In this document: positions 52,864 through 63,152 of the stretch, piece after piece
How the letters are laid out: every line of letters starts with the position of its first letter
Position numbering within the stretch: position 1 is the first letter of the stretch
From: Synechococcus sp. RedBA-s
GTDB lineage: Bacteria; Cyanobacteriota; Cyanobacteriia; PCC-6307; Cyanobiaceae
DNA: 64,000 nt
Direction: 5' to 3'
Assembly: GCF_024345495.1 (NCBI RefSeq)
Contig: NZ_JAGQBF010000009.1
Location: 1 to 64,000, forward strand
The notes under the pieces: model-generated
Told to the model about the DNA's origin: nothing
Seen by the model: the letters and a program-made list of their open reading frames with translations, nothing else
Databases searched by the model: none
Made by a program: the position numbers and the translations under genes

Positions 52864-55251
52864 CTAGTCATGGGCGCCAGCGAATGCCGTATGCATGGCG
52901 TGGAGCCTTAGTTCATCCTCCGGACTAAGATTGCGCGGCCCCAATTCGATGTCCAGGCGCTTGATCGTTCCAGTAAATGCAAACGGCTTGCGATAGGTAT
53001 CGCTGACGGGTGAACCCGTGTCCGAGCCCAGGCCGAAGGTATCGATGCCGAAACGGCCAGCGACGGTATTGGCAATCCGGGTTCGGCCCACTTCCTTGCC
53101 GTTGATCCCGATCACGGCTTCGCCACCCTTACCCAACCCACCACCGTCGTAGGCAAACTCCATGGAGACGGTGGACGCCCCTGCGGGGACAGGACAATTC
53201 GAGACGAGGTTGGTGCGCTCACGCTCAAACCAGTTGTAGTGATAAACGAGCTTGCCGTTCTGCACATACAAGGCGAAGCCCGCGGCCTGGCCACCTAACG
53301 CCAGGATCACCCCTTCCCCACCTTCAGGCATGTCGATCTGCGCGGTGATCCGATGGGAAACGTTCTTCGTGTTCGGTGCCGCGTTCTCCGGCAACCGCGA
53401 ACAACCGCTGTAGTACGTGAAGTGCCTGCGATTCGGGTCCGATCCGCCAGGAGATGGCTTCAGCACGGCCAGCCTCCCGGAACCTCGGTCATCGAGTGGG
53501 TAGACGTGGTTCTTCTCGGCCTCTTCGTCGAAAATCGCCTTGAGTTCTGCCAGTTTGTCTGGAAATTGAGCCGCCAGGTCCTTGGCTTCGCTGAAATCCT
53601 CATCGATGTTGTAGAGCTCCCACCGATCATTCTCCCAATGGGCAGGAGCAAGATCCTGCCGCCAGGGCAGCGAGTGCTGGGCGCAGGCAATCCAACCCTT
53701 GTCGTAGATGGCTCGATTGGTGAAAATCTCGAAGTATTGACGCTCGCGCACGGGGCGTGCCTCGGCGTCGTAGAAGGTTGAGGCGATGGAGACGCCATCC
53801 ATCGGCTTCTGCTCCACACCGTTGACGCTTTCCGGGGCTGGGATCTTCGCGACATCCAGGATGGTCGATGCAATGTCGATCAGGTGCGTGAACTGGGAGC
53901 GCATGGTCCCGGTGTCTTTGATCTTTGCCGGCCATGAGACCACCATCGGGTTACGGGTACCACCCAGGTGAGAGGCCACCTGCTTGACCCACTGGAACGG
54001 GGCATTGCCTGCCCAGGCCCACCCGAGCGGATAGTGCGGCTCCGTATGGGGCTCGCCGATCTCATCGAGGATCTTCATGGTGTCCGCCAGGGAGGAGGGA
54101 ACACCGTTGAGGTTCATGACCTCGTTGGCGGTGCCAGAAAAGCCTCCTTCGGAGCTGGCACCGTTGTCGCCGACGATGTAAAAGACCAACGTATTTTCGC
54201 CGTCGGGCAGTTCCTTCACCGCATCGAGCAGGCGGCCGCACTCGTGATCGGTGAAGGCGAGATAGCCGGCGAAGTTCTCCATGAACCGCGCGTACAGGGT
54301 TTTCTCATCGGCAGTGAGGGAATCCCACGGCTGAACCCATTCGGGGCGAGGCGTCAGTTCGGTATCAGGCGGGATGATGCCCATCTCCAACTGTCGCCGG
54401 TAGGTCTCCTCACGCACGGCATCCCAGCCGGCATCAAACTGACCTTTGAATTTTTCACGCCAGTCTCGCGGTGAATGGTGAGGGGCATGGGCCGCACCGG
54501 GGGCAAAGTACATGAAGACAGGCTTGTCCGGCGCCACGGACTTGCTGTACTGCATCCAGTCGATCGCCTTGTCAGTCATGTCCGTCATGAAGTGGTAGCC
54601 CTCTTCTGGCGTCTTCGCAGGTTCCACAGCGACGGTGTTCTCGAACAGCACTGGGTAGTACTGGTGCGTTTCACCACCGATGAAGCCGTAGAAGTAATCG
54701 AATCCCATGCCGGTCGGCCAGCGGTCAAAGGGGCCAACGACGCTGCTCTCCCAGTCGGGCGTGTTGTGGTTCTTGCCGAACCACGACGTGTTGTAGCCGT
54801 TGCCCCTCAGCACCTCGCCGATGGTCGCGGTGCTCTTTGGAATCATGTTGTTGTAGCTGGGGAAGCCCGTGGCCCATTCCGTGAGAAAGCCGGAAGCACA
54901 GTTGTGATGATTGCGTCCTGTGATCAGCGCAGCGCGTGAGGGCGCACAGATCGCCGTGGTGTGAAAACGCGAGTAGCGCAGCCCTTCCGCGGCGAGTTTG
55001 TCCAGTTGTGGCGTCGGTACCGGACCACCGAACGTACTGACCTGGCCGAAGCCCACATCGTCCAGCAGAATGACGACAACATTCGGGGCACCCTCCGGCG
55101 GTGCTGGAAGCCGGGGCCAGTCCCCTTCGGATTCGAGATAGGTCTTGCCGACCTTGCCCCGAAAGGGCAATTCCGGCAGCGGGAGCTTTGAACGATCCCG
55201 ATCGGCCCCGGGATTGTCACCTGCATTCGAGGGGGTCGTTTCAGCCTTCAT
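52864..55251 (-). CDS. Arylsulfatase, CAPSR type, 795 residues
   Basis: The third sulfatase. ILLDDVGFG holds the metal Asp pair, and the formylglycine site reads [16 protein letters not shown] with Cys102. The centre includes GKNHNTPDW and [17 protein letters not shown]-terminal beta-sandwich like that of the 784-residue sulfatase follows ([17 protein letters not shown]). GAGGGA precedes the ATG at 55251, so this is chosen over the TTG at 55263. No signal peptide. It lies upstream of the DUF1254 gene (90 bp) on the same strand and is divergent from the formylglycine-generating enzyme gene. It is distinct in sequence from the other two, suggesting different substrates. Confidence 0.92.
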   Translation of the reverse strand: MKAETTPSNAGDNPGADRDRSKLPLPELPFRGKVGKTYLESEGDWPRLPAPPEGAPNVVVILLDDVGFGQVSTFGGPVPTPQLDKLAAEGLRYSRFHTTAICAPSRAALITGRNHHNCASGFLTEWATGFPSYNNMIPKSTATIGEVLRGNGYNTSWFGKNHNTPDWESSVVGPFDRWPTGMGFDYFYGFIGGETHQYYPVLFENTVAVEPAKTPEEGYHFMTDMTDKAIDWMQYSKSVAPDKPVFMYFAPGAAHAPHHSPRDWREKFKGQFDAGWDAVREETYRRQLEMGIIPPDTELTPRPEWVQPWDSLTADEKTLYARFMENFAGYLAFTDHECGRLLDAVKELPDGENTLVFYIVGDNGASSEGGFSGTANEVMNLNGVPSSLADTMKILDEIGEPHTEPHYPLGWAWAGNAPFQWVKQVASHLGGTRNPMVVSWPAKIKDTGTMRSQFTHLIDIASTILDVAKIPAPESVNGVEQKPMDGVSIASTFYDAEARPVRERQYFEIFTNRAIYDKGWIACAQHSLPWRQDLAPAHWENDRWELYNIDEDFSEAKDLAAQFPDKLAELKAIFDEEAEKNHVYPLDDRGSGRLAVLKPSPGGSDPNRRHFTYYSGCSRLPENAAPNTKNVSHRITAQIDMPEGGEGVILALGGQAAGFALYVQNGKLVYHYNWFERERTNLVSNCPVPAGASTVSMEFAYDGGGLGKGGEAVIGINGKEVGRTRIANTVAGRFGIDTFGLGSDTGSPVSDTYRKPFAFTGTIKRLDIELGPRNLSPEDELRLHAMHTAFAGAHD

Positions 55252-55510
55252 TGGGTCCCTCAAGATTGACTGGATGGTTCTGTTTCACTGGAGTGCTTTT
55301 GTGGTCAGCTGACGCTGCCAGGAGGCATCCCCAGGAGCTTGTTGCCTGTAGCGAACAGCCTCGCCTGCCCATCAAGGATCCGAAGGCCCATTGGCGCCAA
55401 TCGTTAAGTTGTGAGGTGGTTGGCAAGAAGCGTGCCCTGTCTCTGACAGCCAGCGTCCCCCTCCATCCGGCCCATGCGCCCAGGGCCATCGATGGGGCCA
55501 GACTCCTCCA

Positions 55511-56509
55511 ATGGCCCGCTTCAGTTCCGTTTCTAACCCCATGCCGGAATCACGCAACCTCCCCGGTCGCCCGCCGGCGAGGGAGATGGTGTGGATCCCC
55601 GCGGGCAGCTTCCTGATGGGCTCGGATGTCCACTACCCCGAGGAGGCTCCGGCCCATCCGGTGAGCGTGGAGGGGTTCTGGATCGACCGCTCACCGGTCA
55701 CCAATGCCCAGTTCCTGAAGTTCGTGAAGGCCACGGGCTACATCACCTTGGCCGAGCGGCCGGCCGATCCAGCCCTCTATCCCGACGCGCTACCGGAGCT
55801 GCTGGCGCCCGCCTCGATCGTGTTCGTACCCCCGCCGGGGCCCGTGGGAAAGGGGGACCCCTACCAGTGGTGGCAGTACATCCCCGGTGCCGATTGGCGC
55901 CATCCGGAAGGCCGCGGCAGTTCGATCAAGAACCGCCCCAACCATCCAGTGGTGCATGTGGCCCATGAGGATGCGGCGGCCTATGCCGCCTGGAGCGGCA
56001 AGCAGTTGCCCAGTGAGGCCGAATGGGAGCGGGCCGCCTGGGGAGGCCTTGAAGGCGCCGAATTCGCCTGGGGAGATGAACTTCACCCGGAAGGCCGCCC
56101 GGTGGCCAACACGTTCCAGGGCGATTTCCCCCACCACAACAGCCTGCTTGATGGCTACGCGGGCACCTCGCCGGTGGGTGCCTTCCCCGCCAACGGCTTC
56201 GGTCTCCTCGATTGCATCGGCAACGTCTGGGAGTGGACCGACAGCTGGTATGGCGACCATGTCCTGGCGGCCGATGGGGGGCTCCCGGCCGAGGGGAGAA
56301 GCGGCTGTTGCGTTGCGGCAGATGCAGCGCGTGAGGCCAGCATCGACCCCACCAGCCAGCACGGTGCGATGCCCCGCAAGGTGGTGAAGGGTGGCTCGTT
56401 CCTTTGTGCCCCCAGCTACTGCCGCCGCTACAGGCCGGCGGCACGCATGGCCCAGGGCATCGACACCTCAACCTGCCACATGGGTTTCCGTTGTGTCGTG
56501 CGACTCTGA
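55511..56509 (+). CDS. Formylglycine-generating enzyme
   Basis: A 332-residue sulfatase-modifying factor that oxidises the active-site Cys of type I sulfatases to formylglycine. The copper/substrate cysteines are seen in GGSFLCAPSYCRRYR (Cys299, Cys304). The N-terminal block MVWIPAGSFLMGS and the signature EAEWERAAWGG are typical. It starts at the ATG at 55511 or the one at 55541, with no strong ribosome site for either. It is divergent from the CAPSR sulfatase (247 bp) and is the only intact FGE in the window, so it could serve all three sulfatases. No signal peptide. Confidence 0.92.
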   Translation: MARFSSVSNPMPESRNLPGRPPAREMVWIPAGSFLMGSDVHYPEEAPAHPVSVEGFWIDRSPVTNAQFLKFVKATGYITLAERPADPALYPDALPELLAPASIVFVPPPGPVGKGDPYQWWQYIPGADWRHPEGRGSSIKNRPNHPVVHVAHEDAAAYAAWSGKQLPSEAEWERAAWGGLEGAEFAWGDELHPEGRPVANTFQGDFPHHNSLLDGYAGTSPVGAFPANGFGLLDCIGNVWEWTDSWYGDHVLAADGGLPAEGRSGCCVAADAAREASIDPTSQHGAMPRKVVKGGSFLCAPSYCRRYRPAARMAQGIDTSTCHMGFRCVVRL

Positions 56510-56587
56510 AGCCATGGCTTCCGCCTATCGACACATCTGGCCCCTTCCCCCTTCCCTGGCACGTGCCGCACGGCAATCATTTCCCTT

Positions 56588-57298
56588 GTGTCAACTCCAA
56601 AGAGGTTCACCTGGTACACCCGCCAGCAGCGCCGCCGGGCCTCGCCGTTCTTTTTGCTGGTGGATCAATCCTTTGGTTTTAGAATTCTGATCGCAGCGAC
56701 CCTGTTCTTTGTGTTGCTCTCTGCTGTGAATCGTTTCGACAACTGCCAGGGGGCTGAAGCAAGAGAGGACTGCCTAACTAGTAATTATCTGGACGTCATC
56801 AGTATTGGCAATGTGGAATCGTTCAGTATCGTGACGACGGCTTTCGTGTACATCCTGGAGGCTGGTCGGCGCAAGGAGCGAGAACATCAAGAGTTGATGA
56901 AACTAATCATATCGCAGCGAGAAGCGGGAATCCAGGTCAGTATCAGCCGTATCCGTGCCATCGAGGATCTCGCATCGGACGGTGTCTGGCAGGATGGCGT
57001 TGACTTACGAGACACGAACCTTGAGGGAGTGAGGATTCCTTTTAGCCGTTGGCGTGGGGCCAACTTCGCCAACTCCGTCTTGCGGAAGGCGAATTTCCAG
57101 GGTACGGATCTGAAGGGAGCCAACTTCACGGAGGCCGATCTCACCGGAGTCGATCTCACTCAGGCCATTTTCACTCGAGCCATCCTCACCAACGCTGATC
57201 TCACCGCTGCCCTACTCACCGGGGCCGTCTTCCAGGATGCTGATCTCAGGGGAACGGTCCTCGATCCGAGTGCCTCTGTCGTGACTGATCGTCCGTGA
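56588..57298 (+). CDS. Membrane-anchored pentapeptide-repeat protein
   Basis: A 236-residue protein. One clear hydrophobic helix (ILIAATLFFVLLSAV) and a second weaker one (FSIVTTAFVYILEA) precede about 14 pentapeptide repeats of A(D/N)LXX type (ANFANSVLRKANFQGTDLKG, then TEADLTG, TNADLTA, DADLRG). The repeats form a right-handed beta-helix. The start is GTG. The gene is AT-richer than its neighbours, suggesting a different origin. No function can be assigned. Confidence 0.78.
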   Translation: MSTPKRFTWYTRQQRRRASPFFLLVDQSFGFRILIAATLFFVLLSAVNRFDNCQGAEAREDCLTSNYLDVISIGNVESFSIVTTAFVYILEAGRRKEREHQELMKLIISQREAGIQVSISRIRAIEDLASDGVWQDGVDLRDTNLEGVRIPFSRWRGANFANSVLRKANFQGTDLKGANFTEADLTGVDLTQAIFTRAILTNADLTAALLTGAVFQDADLRGTVLDPSASVVTDRP

Positions 57299-57324
57299 TT
57301 CGATAAGACTCCTTGTGGATCCGA

Positions 57325-57930
57325 ATGCTGGCCCATCCCCCGGTTGCTGACGCCAATTCCCCCTCTGCCCAGGCGAGCCGGATCGCCGGTGCCTTCGTCG
57401 GCATTGCCGCGGCCTACGCGATCAGCCGCCATCTGGCCTTTCTGCCTTCCACGCTGTTCAGTTCCCTGGTTCTGGCCGCCACCTCCACGGTCATCGGCCG
57501 TAACCACAGCCCGCTGCGCTGGTGGGCCCTGCTCGGTACCACCTGTGGCGCGGTGCTGGGCTCCGCCGTGATGCTGGCGGAGAAACTCCAGCAGAGCGAA
57601 CCGCAGGGAGATCTCGCCACCAGGGCCCTGCTGCTCGGTTGTCTTGCCCTGGCCGGTTGCGTCGCCGGACACAGTCTCAGCCGCGATGCCGCTGGTGAGT
57701 CTGCCCGCCATCCCAGGGACCTACTGCGTTCGGCCAGTGCGCTCACCACCGGCATCTTCGCGGTGCTGGTTACCTTCACCTTTTTGCATTCCGGCCTGGA
57801 CACGGCTCGCACCTTCTCCAGCCGGCTGAGCACCTCCCTGACCATCCTGGTGGCGACGCTCACCATCCCTGGATGGCTGACCCATCTGCTGAATCGGGCG
57901 CCACCGAAGGGGCCCGGGCGGCGGCCCTGA
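57325..57930 (+). CDS. Predicted membrane protein, unknown family
   Basis: A 201-residue protein with about five hydrophobic segments (GAFVGIAAAYAISRHLA, STLFSSLVLAAT, WALLGTTCGAVLGSAVML, LLLGCLALAGCVAG, SALTTGIFAVLVTFTFL, TSLTILVATLTIPGWL). The ATG at 57325 is chosen over the GTG at 57313. It precedes the BASS-type transporter gene on the same strand. No family recognised. Confidence 0.65.
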   Translation: MLAHPPVADANSPSAQASRIAGAFVGIAAAYAISRHLAFLPSTLFSSLVLAATSTVIGRNHSPLRWWALLGTTCGAVLGSAVMLAEKLQQSEPQGDLATRALLLGCLALAGCVAGHSLSRDAAGESARHPRDLLRSASALTTGIFAVLVTFTFLHSGLDTARTFSSRLSTSLTILVATLTIPGWLTHLLNRAPPKGPGRRP

Positions 57931-57986
57931 TCCGCCTCCATCGTCCAGCCTGAGCTTCAGCCGAAATCACCCCCGACCTCAACGCC

Positions 57987-58865
57987 ATGGACCAGGCAAC
58001 CCTGCTGATCGTCAGCGCCGCCCTGTTCACGATCATGTTCGCTCTGGGAGTTGGCCTGACCGGAGAGGCGATCGTCCTGCTTCGCCGGAGGCCCGCCCTA
58101 GTGATCCGGGTACTTATTGGGTCCTGTGTGCTGGTGCCTCTGGTCGGCCTGGTGCTGCTGAAGCTGCCCCTGAGCCTGGCCCTGACCAAACCGGCCCAGA
58201 TCGGCATCGCCCTGATGGCAGCCTCCCCGAGTGCTCCCCTCACCCTGCGCAAGGCCGGCAAGGTCGGTGGCGACCGCGAGCTGGCGGCGGTGCTCCAGGC
58301 CTGTGTGGCCGTGGCCGCGATCGTTTCGATCCCGCTGATCGCCGATCTGTACCAATCCGCCCTCGGGGTGTCCGGCTGGGACATCACCCCGAGGGCGGTG
58401 GCCCTGCAGGTGAGCCAGACCCAGGTGCTGCCCTTGCTGGCGGGCCTGATGCTCAGGCGCTGGCGGCCTAGATGGGCCCAGCGGCTGTCCGGTCCGCTCG
58501 ACAAGTTGGCGAATGGCCTGCTGCTGCTGCTGATCGTGCTGGTGCTGATCAAGTCGCTGCCACTGCTGCTGCCCTTCGCAGCCAGCAACCTGGCGGCCCT
58601 GGGTTTCATGGCCGTGATGGTGCTGGCGGCCCTGGCTATCGGCTATTGGATCGCTGGCCCTGACCCCCGGGAGCGCACCACGATCGCCCTGGTCACCTCG
58701 ATGCGCAACCCTGGGCTGGCCCTGTTGTTCGCCACGACCTTCGACAATGGCCTACCTGGCCTGAAACTCGCGGTGCTCTCTTACCTGCTGGTCACTGTGC
58801 TTCTCTCGATACCCTTCCTGCGCTGGCAGCGCCAGAAGCAGCAGGTGCCCTTCGTGACCCCTTAG
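57987..58865 (+). CDS. BASS-family (bile acid:sodium symporter-like) transporter
   Basis: A 292-residue membrane protein with about nine helices and the pattern of the bile acid:sodium symporter/arsenite-exporter fold (MFALGVGLTGEAIVLLRRRP at the N-terminus, MAASPSAPLTLRKAG, and TSMRNPGLALLFATTF). It may move an organic or inorganic anion with sodium. The TAG stop directly abuts the GTG of the DUF1622 gene, so they are coupled. Confidence 0.78.
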   Translation: MDQATLLIVSAALFTIMFALGVGLTGEAIVLLRRRPALVIRVLIGSCVLVPLVGLVLLKLPLSLALTKPAQIGIALMAASPSAPLTLRKAGKVGGDRELAAVLQACVAVAAIVSIPLIADLYQSALGVSGWDITPRAVALQVSQTQVLPLLAGLMLRRWRPRWAQRLSGPLDKLANGLLLLLIVLVLIKSLPLLLPFAASNLAALGFMAVMVLAALAIGYWIAGPDPRERTTIALVTSMRNPGLALLFATTFDNGLPGLKLAVLSYLLVTVLLSIPFLRWQRQKQQVPFVTP

Positions 58866-59252
58866 GTGGCCTGGATTGAATCCCCCGAGGCCCTGCTCCA
58901 GGGACTGGCCGGTGCCGTTCGATTTGTCCTGGAAACACTCTCGGTGCTCTGTGTGGTGGCTGGCGTGATCGCCACCTTTCGCCTTGGCTTGCCATTTCTG
59001 CCCGCCGCGGGCCATCACACTCACCGCCCCTCCAGCACAATCCGGATCAGCTTCGGCAGCTGGCTGGCGATGGCTCTGGAATTCCAGCTCGGCTCCGACA
59101 TCGTGGCCACCACCACGTCTCCCTCGGACAGCAACCTGATCCAACTGGCGGCGGTGGCCGTAATCCGCACCTTCCTCAATGTGTTCCTCGCCAGGGAACT
59201 GGAGACGGAACAGCGGTCGGTGCAGGATCGTTCTCTGCGGCCGAAACCCTGA
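58866..59252 (+). CDS. DUF1622 membrane protein
   Basis: A 128-residue protein with three helices and the family pattern SWLAMALEFQLGSDIVATTT followed by LIQLAAVAVIRTFLN, seen in DUF1622 proteins. The GTG start follows the stop of the transporter directly. It is followed 28 bp later by the DUF202 gene. Function unknown. Confidence 0.8.
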   Translation: MAWIESPEALLQGLAGAVRFVLETLSVLCVVAGVIATFRLGLPFLPAAGHHTHRPSSTIRISFGSWLAMALEFQLGSDIVATTTSPSDSNLIQLAAVAVIRTFLNVFLARELETEQRSVQDRSLRPKP

Positions 59253-59280
59253 TCAGCCAGTCCTTGCCTTCGGCAACTCC

Positions 59281-59667
59281 ATGAACCTCACCAACGAACT
59301 GGCCAAGGAGCGCAACCGGGAGGCGGCGGAGCGCACCCTGATGGCTTGGATCCGCACCTGCCTGTCGCTGATCAGCTTCGGCTTCGGTCTCGACAAGATC
59401 ATCGGAGCGATCGAGGCCAGCCGCTTCGAGGGCAGTTCCCACGCGCATTTCAGCGTGCGCTTGATCTCCATCGGATTTGTGCTCACGGGAATCCTGGCCA
59501 TGGCAGCCGCCACCCGCCAACACCGCAAGGTGCTGCGGCGGTTGAAGCAGGATGATTTCGTCTACCTCGATTCGCCCTCGATCTCGATGGCGACGGCCAT
59601 GGCACTCACCATGATCGGCCTGGTGGCCCTGGTGCTGCTGATTGCCGGTGGAGTCAGCACCTCATGA
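59281..59667 (+). CDS. DUF202/YidH-like membrane protein
   Basis: A 128-residue protein with an N-terminal Lys/Arg-Glu-rich stretch (ELAKERNREAAERTLMAWIR) and three helices, as in the YidH/DUF202 family. The ATG at 59281 is preferred over the frame start at 59179. It ends 25 bp before the SulP ATG. Function unknown. Confidence 0.82.
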   Translation: MNLTNELAKERNREAAERTLMAWIRTCLSLISFGFGLDKIIGAIEASRFEGSSHAHFSVRLISIGFVLTGILAMAAATRQHRKVLRRLKQDDFVYLDSPSISMATAMALTMIGLVALVLLIAGGVSTS

Positions 59668-59692
59668 GCGGCCTGATCTCCCATTCCCCGCC

Positions 59693-61366
59693 ATGGCTCG
59701 TTTCCCTGCTTCGCTCCTGCCCAGCGGCTACCACCAAGGGCTGGGGCGGGCGGATCTGGCCGCCGGACTGACCGCCGCGGCAGTGGTGCTGCCCAAGGCG
59801 ATGGCCTACGCCACCATTGCCGGTCTGCCGGTCCAGGTGGGTTTGTACACGGCCCTGGTGCCGATGGCGGTGTATGCCCTGCTGGGCAGCTCCAGACCCC
59901 TGAGCGTCAGCACCACCACCACCCTGGCCATCCTGGTGGGCAGTGAGCTGGAGAGGCTGACGCCGGCCGGCGAACCCAGCGCCCTGATGGCGGCGAGCGC
60001 CACTCTGGCCCTGTTGGTGGGAGCGATGCTGTGCGGCGCGGCCCTGCTGCGGCTGGGCTTCATCGCCAACTTCATCTCCGAATCGGTGCTGGTGGGTTTC
60101 AAATCCGGCATCGGTCTGGTGATCGTGGTGGATCAGCTGCCCAAGTTGCTGGGGCTGCATGTGGAGAAGGCCGGCTTTTTCCGCGACCTGGCCGCCCTGC
60201 TGGGAGACCTCCCCCAGACCTCGATCGCCACGCTGCTGCTCTCGGCCGGGCTGTTCAGCTTGCTGTTCAGCCTGAAGCGGCGGTGGCCGTCGGTGCCGGC
60301 GCCGCTGGTGGTGGTGGCGATCGCCATCGCCAGCTGCGCCCTGCTGGGGCTCGATCGCTTTGGGGTAGAGCTGGTGGGCACCGTGCCCAGGGGCCTGCCC
60401 GCCCTCAGTTTGCCCCGGCTGGATCTGCTTGGCGGGCTCTGGCCAGGCGCGGCAGGCATCGCCATGATGAGTTTCACTGAAAGCATCGCGGCGGCTCGGG
60501 CCTTTCGCGCTGCCGATGAACCCTCCCCGAACCCCGATCGGGAACTGCTGGCCCTTGGGCTGGCCAACATCGGCGGCAGCTTGTTCGGAGCGATGGCGGC
60601 GGGCGGTGGCACCACCCAGACCGCCGTGAACCGCCAGGCCGGTGCCCGCAGCCAGGTGGCCGAACTGGTGACGGCCGGGGCGGCCCTGGCCACGCTGCTG
60701 CTGCTGGCCCCCTGGATTGCCCTGATGCCCCTGGCCGCCCTGGCGGTGGTGGTGATCGTGTATTCCTTCGAGCTGATCGCCCCGGGCGAATTCCTGGCGA
60801 TCCGTCGCGTCCGCCACGCCGAATTTCACTGGGCCGTGGTGGCCTTCCTGGGGGTGGTGTTTCTGGGAACCCTCAAGGGCATCCTGGTGGCCGTGATCCT
60901 CTCCCTGATCGCCCTGGTGCAGCAGGAGGTGAACCCGCCTGTGTATGCCATCGGCCGCAAGCGCAGCACCGATGTGTTCCGGCCGCTCTCAGCTAGGCAT
61001 CCCCGCGATGAAACCTGGCCGGGGCTGCTGCTGCTCCGTGCCGAGGGGCGCCTGTTCTTCGCCAATGCCCATGGGGTGCTCCTGCGGATGCGCGCGGAGA
61101 TCAACCAGCACCAGCCAAGGGTGGTGGTGCTGGATGGCAGCGCCGTGATCGACATCGAATACTCCGCCCTCAAGGTGATCACCGAAGCGGAGCGGCGCCT
61201 GGATCGGGAGGGAATCTCCCTCTGGCTGGCGGGGTTGAACCCCACGGTGCTGGAAGTGATCCGCCGATCGGAGCTGGGCGAGCGTCTGGGCAAGGAGCGG
61301 ATGCACCGCAACATCGAGCGGGCGGTGGAGCACTACCTCGCCGCGGGGCTGGAGGCGAAAGGCTGA
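59693..61366 (+). CDS. SulP-family anion permease with STAS domain
   Basis: A 557-residue membrane protein of the SulP family. The first helix block AAGLTAAAVVLPKAMAYATI is the family signature region, followed by about eleven more helices. The STAS domain at the C-terminus has VVVLDGSAVIDIEYSAL. SulP proteins move sulfate, bicarbonate or other anions; the closeness to three sulfatases favours sulfate, but BicA-type bicarbonate uptake is the main alternative. The ATG at 59693 is preferred over the TTG at 59642. Confidence 0.88.
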   Translation: MARFPASLLPSGYHQGLGRADLAAGLTAAAVVLPKAMAYATIAGLPVQVGLYTALVPMAVYALLGSSRPLSVSTTTTLAILVGSELERLTPAGEPSALMAASATLALLVGAMLCGAALLRLGFIANFISESVLVGFKSGIGLVIVVDQLPKLLGLHVEKAGFFRDLAALLGDLPQTSIATLLLSAGLFSLLFSLKRRWPSVPAPLVVVAIAIASCALLGLDRFGVELVGTVPRGLPALSLPRLDLLGGLWPGAAGIAMMSFTESIAAARAFRAADEPSPNPDRELLALGLANIGGSLFGAMAAGGGTTQTAVNRQAGARSQVAELVTAGAALATLLLLAPWIALMPLAALAVVVIVYSFELIAPGEFLAIRRVRHAEFHWAVVAFLGVVFLGTLKGILVAVILSLIALVQQEVNPPVYAIGRKRSTDVFRPLSARHPRDETWPGLLLLRAEGRLFFANAHGVLLRMRAEINQHQPRVVVLDGSAVIDIEYSALKVITEAERRLDREGISLWLAGLNPTVLEVIRRSELGERLGKERMHRNIERAVEHYLAAGLEAKG

Positions 61367-61392
61367 ACAGCTGAACCGGCTGGGGCGACGGC

Positions 61393-63072
61393 TCAGACCT
61401 TGGGAAGGGTGCTGGCATTGCCGTTGCGGATCGCGTGATAGCCCGGCGAGAGAATCTCCACCTTGGCGGCCGCGAAATGATCCTGCAAAGCCGCCAGCAC
61501 GTCCGAGAGGGTTTCTCGGTAGGTGTCCGCCCCGATCACGAAGGCATTGAGCTCATAGCTGATATGGAAATCATTCAGGGAGGTCTGAATCACGTAAGGC
61601 GCCATCTCATCACTGACCCCCTTGACACTCTTGGCCGCAGCCAGCATCAGTTCGTGCACACGGCGCCAGGGAACGTCGTAACCGATGGTGATCGTGGTGG
61701 CAATGGCAACGGGTTGCTGGATCTCACGACGAGAGAAACTGAAATTCACCACCGAGGCGCCAATCACTATGGCGTTGGGAATACTCACCAGCTCATTCCT
61801 TGGTGTGCGTACCCTGGTTACCAGCAACGCTCGCTCCTGCACCACCCCCACCGTGCCGTTGATGTCCACCCGGTCGCCCAGGCGGAACGCACGGGTGTAG
61901 ATCAGCATCAGGCCACTGATGATGTTGGTGGCGATCGCGCTGGAGCCCAGGGCCGCCAGGGCACCCACGAACAGACCGGCCCCCTGGAAGGCCTTGCTGC
62001 CGGATCCGGGGATGTACGGGTAGGCCAGCACCAGCCCGATCAGGGCAATGAAGATCGTGGCCAGGCGGGCCGTGGGCAGGGCCCATTCCTGGTAGAAGCC
62101 TGGGATGCGCACCCGGCCGCGCTCGAGGGCGGAGAACCAGGCGTTGCTGGCGCGGATCGCCATCACCGTGACCGCTGCAATCAGCAGGATCGAGACCAGG
62201 TTCGGAAGCGCCCCGACTGCCAAGGCAAGGGCATTGCGGATCACCTGCAGAATCTGCTGACGCAGGCCGTCGGCAATGCCCTGGGTGGGCGGGAACAACC
62301 CCAGCAACAACGGAACCAGCAGGTAGCTGATCAGGAGCAGCAGCGACCAGTGGATGACCCGGCGGACCAGCTGCAGGATCTGGCGAATCTGGACTGATTC
62401 GAGCAGCTGATTGGAGCCGACGCGCAGGCCCTGCAGCTGACGGCTCTGATCAAAGGCGATCCACTGGGCTGCCCGGCGGTTCAGCTTCGACTGGATACGT
62501 ATCCAGAACAGGTAGATGACGAGCACCAGCAGGGCCAGGGCTGTTCCCTTGACCCAGGCGATGGGCGTGCGGCTGCGCCTGTAGGCGGTGACGGCGCTGA
62601 CCAGACGGCTGCGGTACTGCTCGGCGAGCACCTGGCGGCTCAGATCGAAACAGGCCGCCACGCGGTCATCGACGGCCATCAGCCGATCGGAGCCACCGTC
62701 GGCGCGGCGGAGAACAAGGAAGGTGTAAGGGGGGGCATCCTCAACGGCGAGGCCTTCGGGCTGGAAGGCCGGGCTCGCGGCCAGGCGGCCCAGCTCATGC
62801 GTCGTCTGGCGGGCGATCTTCACCGGGTCCTGGGCGCCGATCGTCGAGCGGATCTCCAGCACCCGCCGGCCATCGATGGTGACGGACTGGGGAGGATCAA
62901 TGCAGTGCGCCTTGGTGGCGGCCGGCTTCGGCGGCGTCAGCTCCTTCTGGGCGTGAAGCGGCAGCGGCGAAGCCAGCACCGTGGCCAGGGACATCCCCAG
63001 GGCCATCATCACCAGCAGGACAGAGCGGAGCCGAGCCCCCTGACCAGCTGATCTCACCACGGGACCCGTCAC
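61393..63072 (-). CDS. MscS-family mechanosensitive channel
   Basis: A 559-residue protein. A signal peptide (SVLLVMMALGMSLATVLASP) is followed by an extracytoplasmic domain of about 120 residues, four membrane helices, and the MscS pore and beta domain with GLFVGALAALGSSAIATNII and FRLGDRVDINGTVGVVQ. It opens when membrane tension rises. The start is a GTG at 63072; ATGs a few residues further in are alternatives. Convergent with SulP. Confidence 0.88.
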   Translation of the reverse strand: MTGPVVRSAGQGARLRSVLLVMMALGMSLATVLASPLPLHAQKELTPPKPAATKAHCIDPPQSVTIDGRRVLEIRSTIGAQDPVKIARQTTHELGRLAASPAFQPEGLAVEDAPPYTFLVLRRADGGSDRLMAVDDRVAACFDLSRQVLAEQYRSRLVSAVTAYRRSRTPIAWVKGTALALLVLVIYLFWIRIQSKLNRRAAQWIAFDQSRQLQGLRVGSNQLLESVQIRQILQLVRRVIHWSLLLLISYLLVPLLLGLFPPTQGIADGLRQQILQVIRNALALAVGALPNLVSILLIAAVTVMAIRASNAWFSALERGRVRIPGFYQEWALPTARLATIFIALIGLVLAYPYIPGSGSKAFQGAGLFVGALAALGSSAIATNIISGLMLIYTRAFRLGDRVDINGTVGVVQERALLVTRVRTPRNELVSIPNAIVIGASVVNFSFSRREIQQPVAIATTITIGYDVPWRRVHELMLAAAKSVKGVSDEMAPYVIQTSLNDFHISYELNAFVIGADTYRETLSDVLAALQDHFAAAKVEILSPGYHAIRNGNASTLPKV

Positions 63073-63152
63073 GGCTGGCTCAATCGGTCTGGAAGGCGAT
63101 CATGGTGCAGCCCCTGGCTGCCCTCGACCATCGCAAGGTTCGGCCCACAGGC

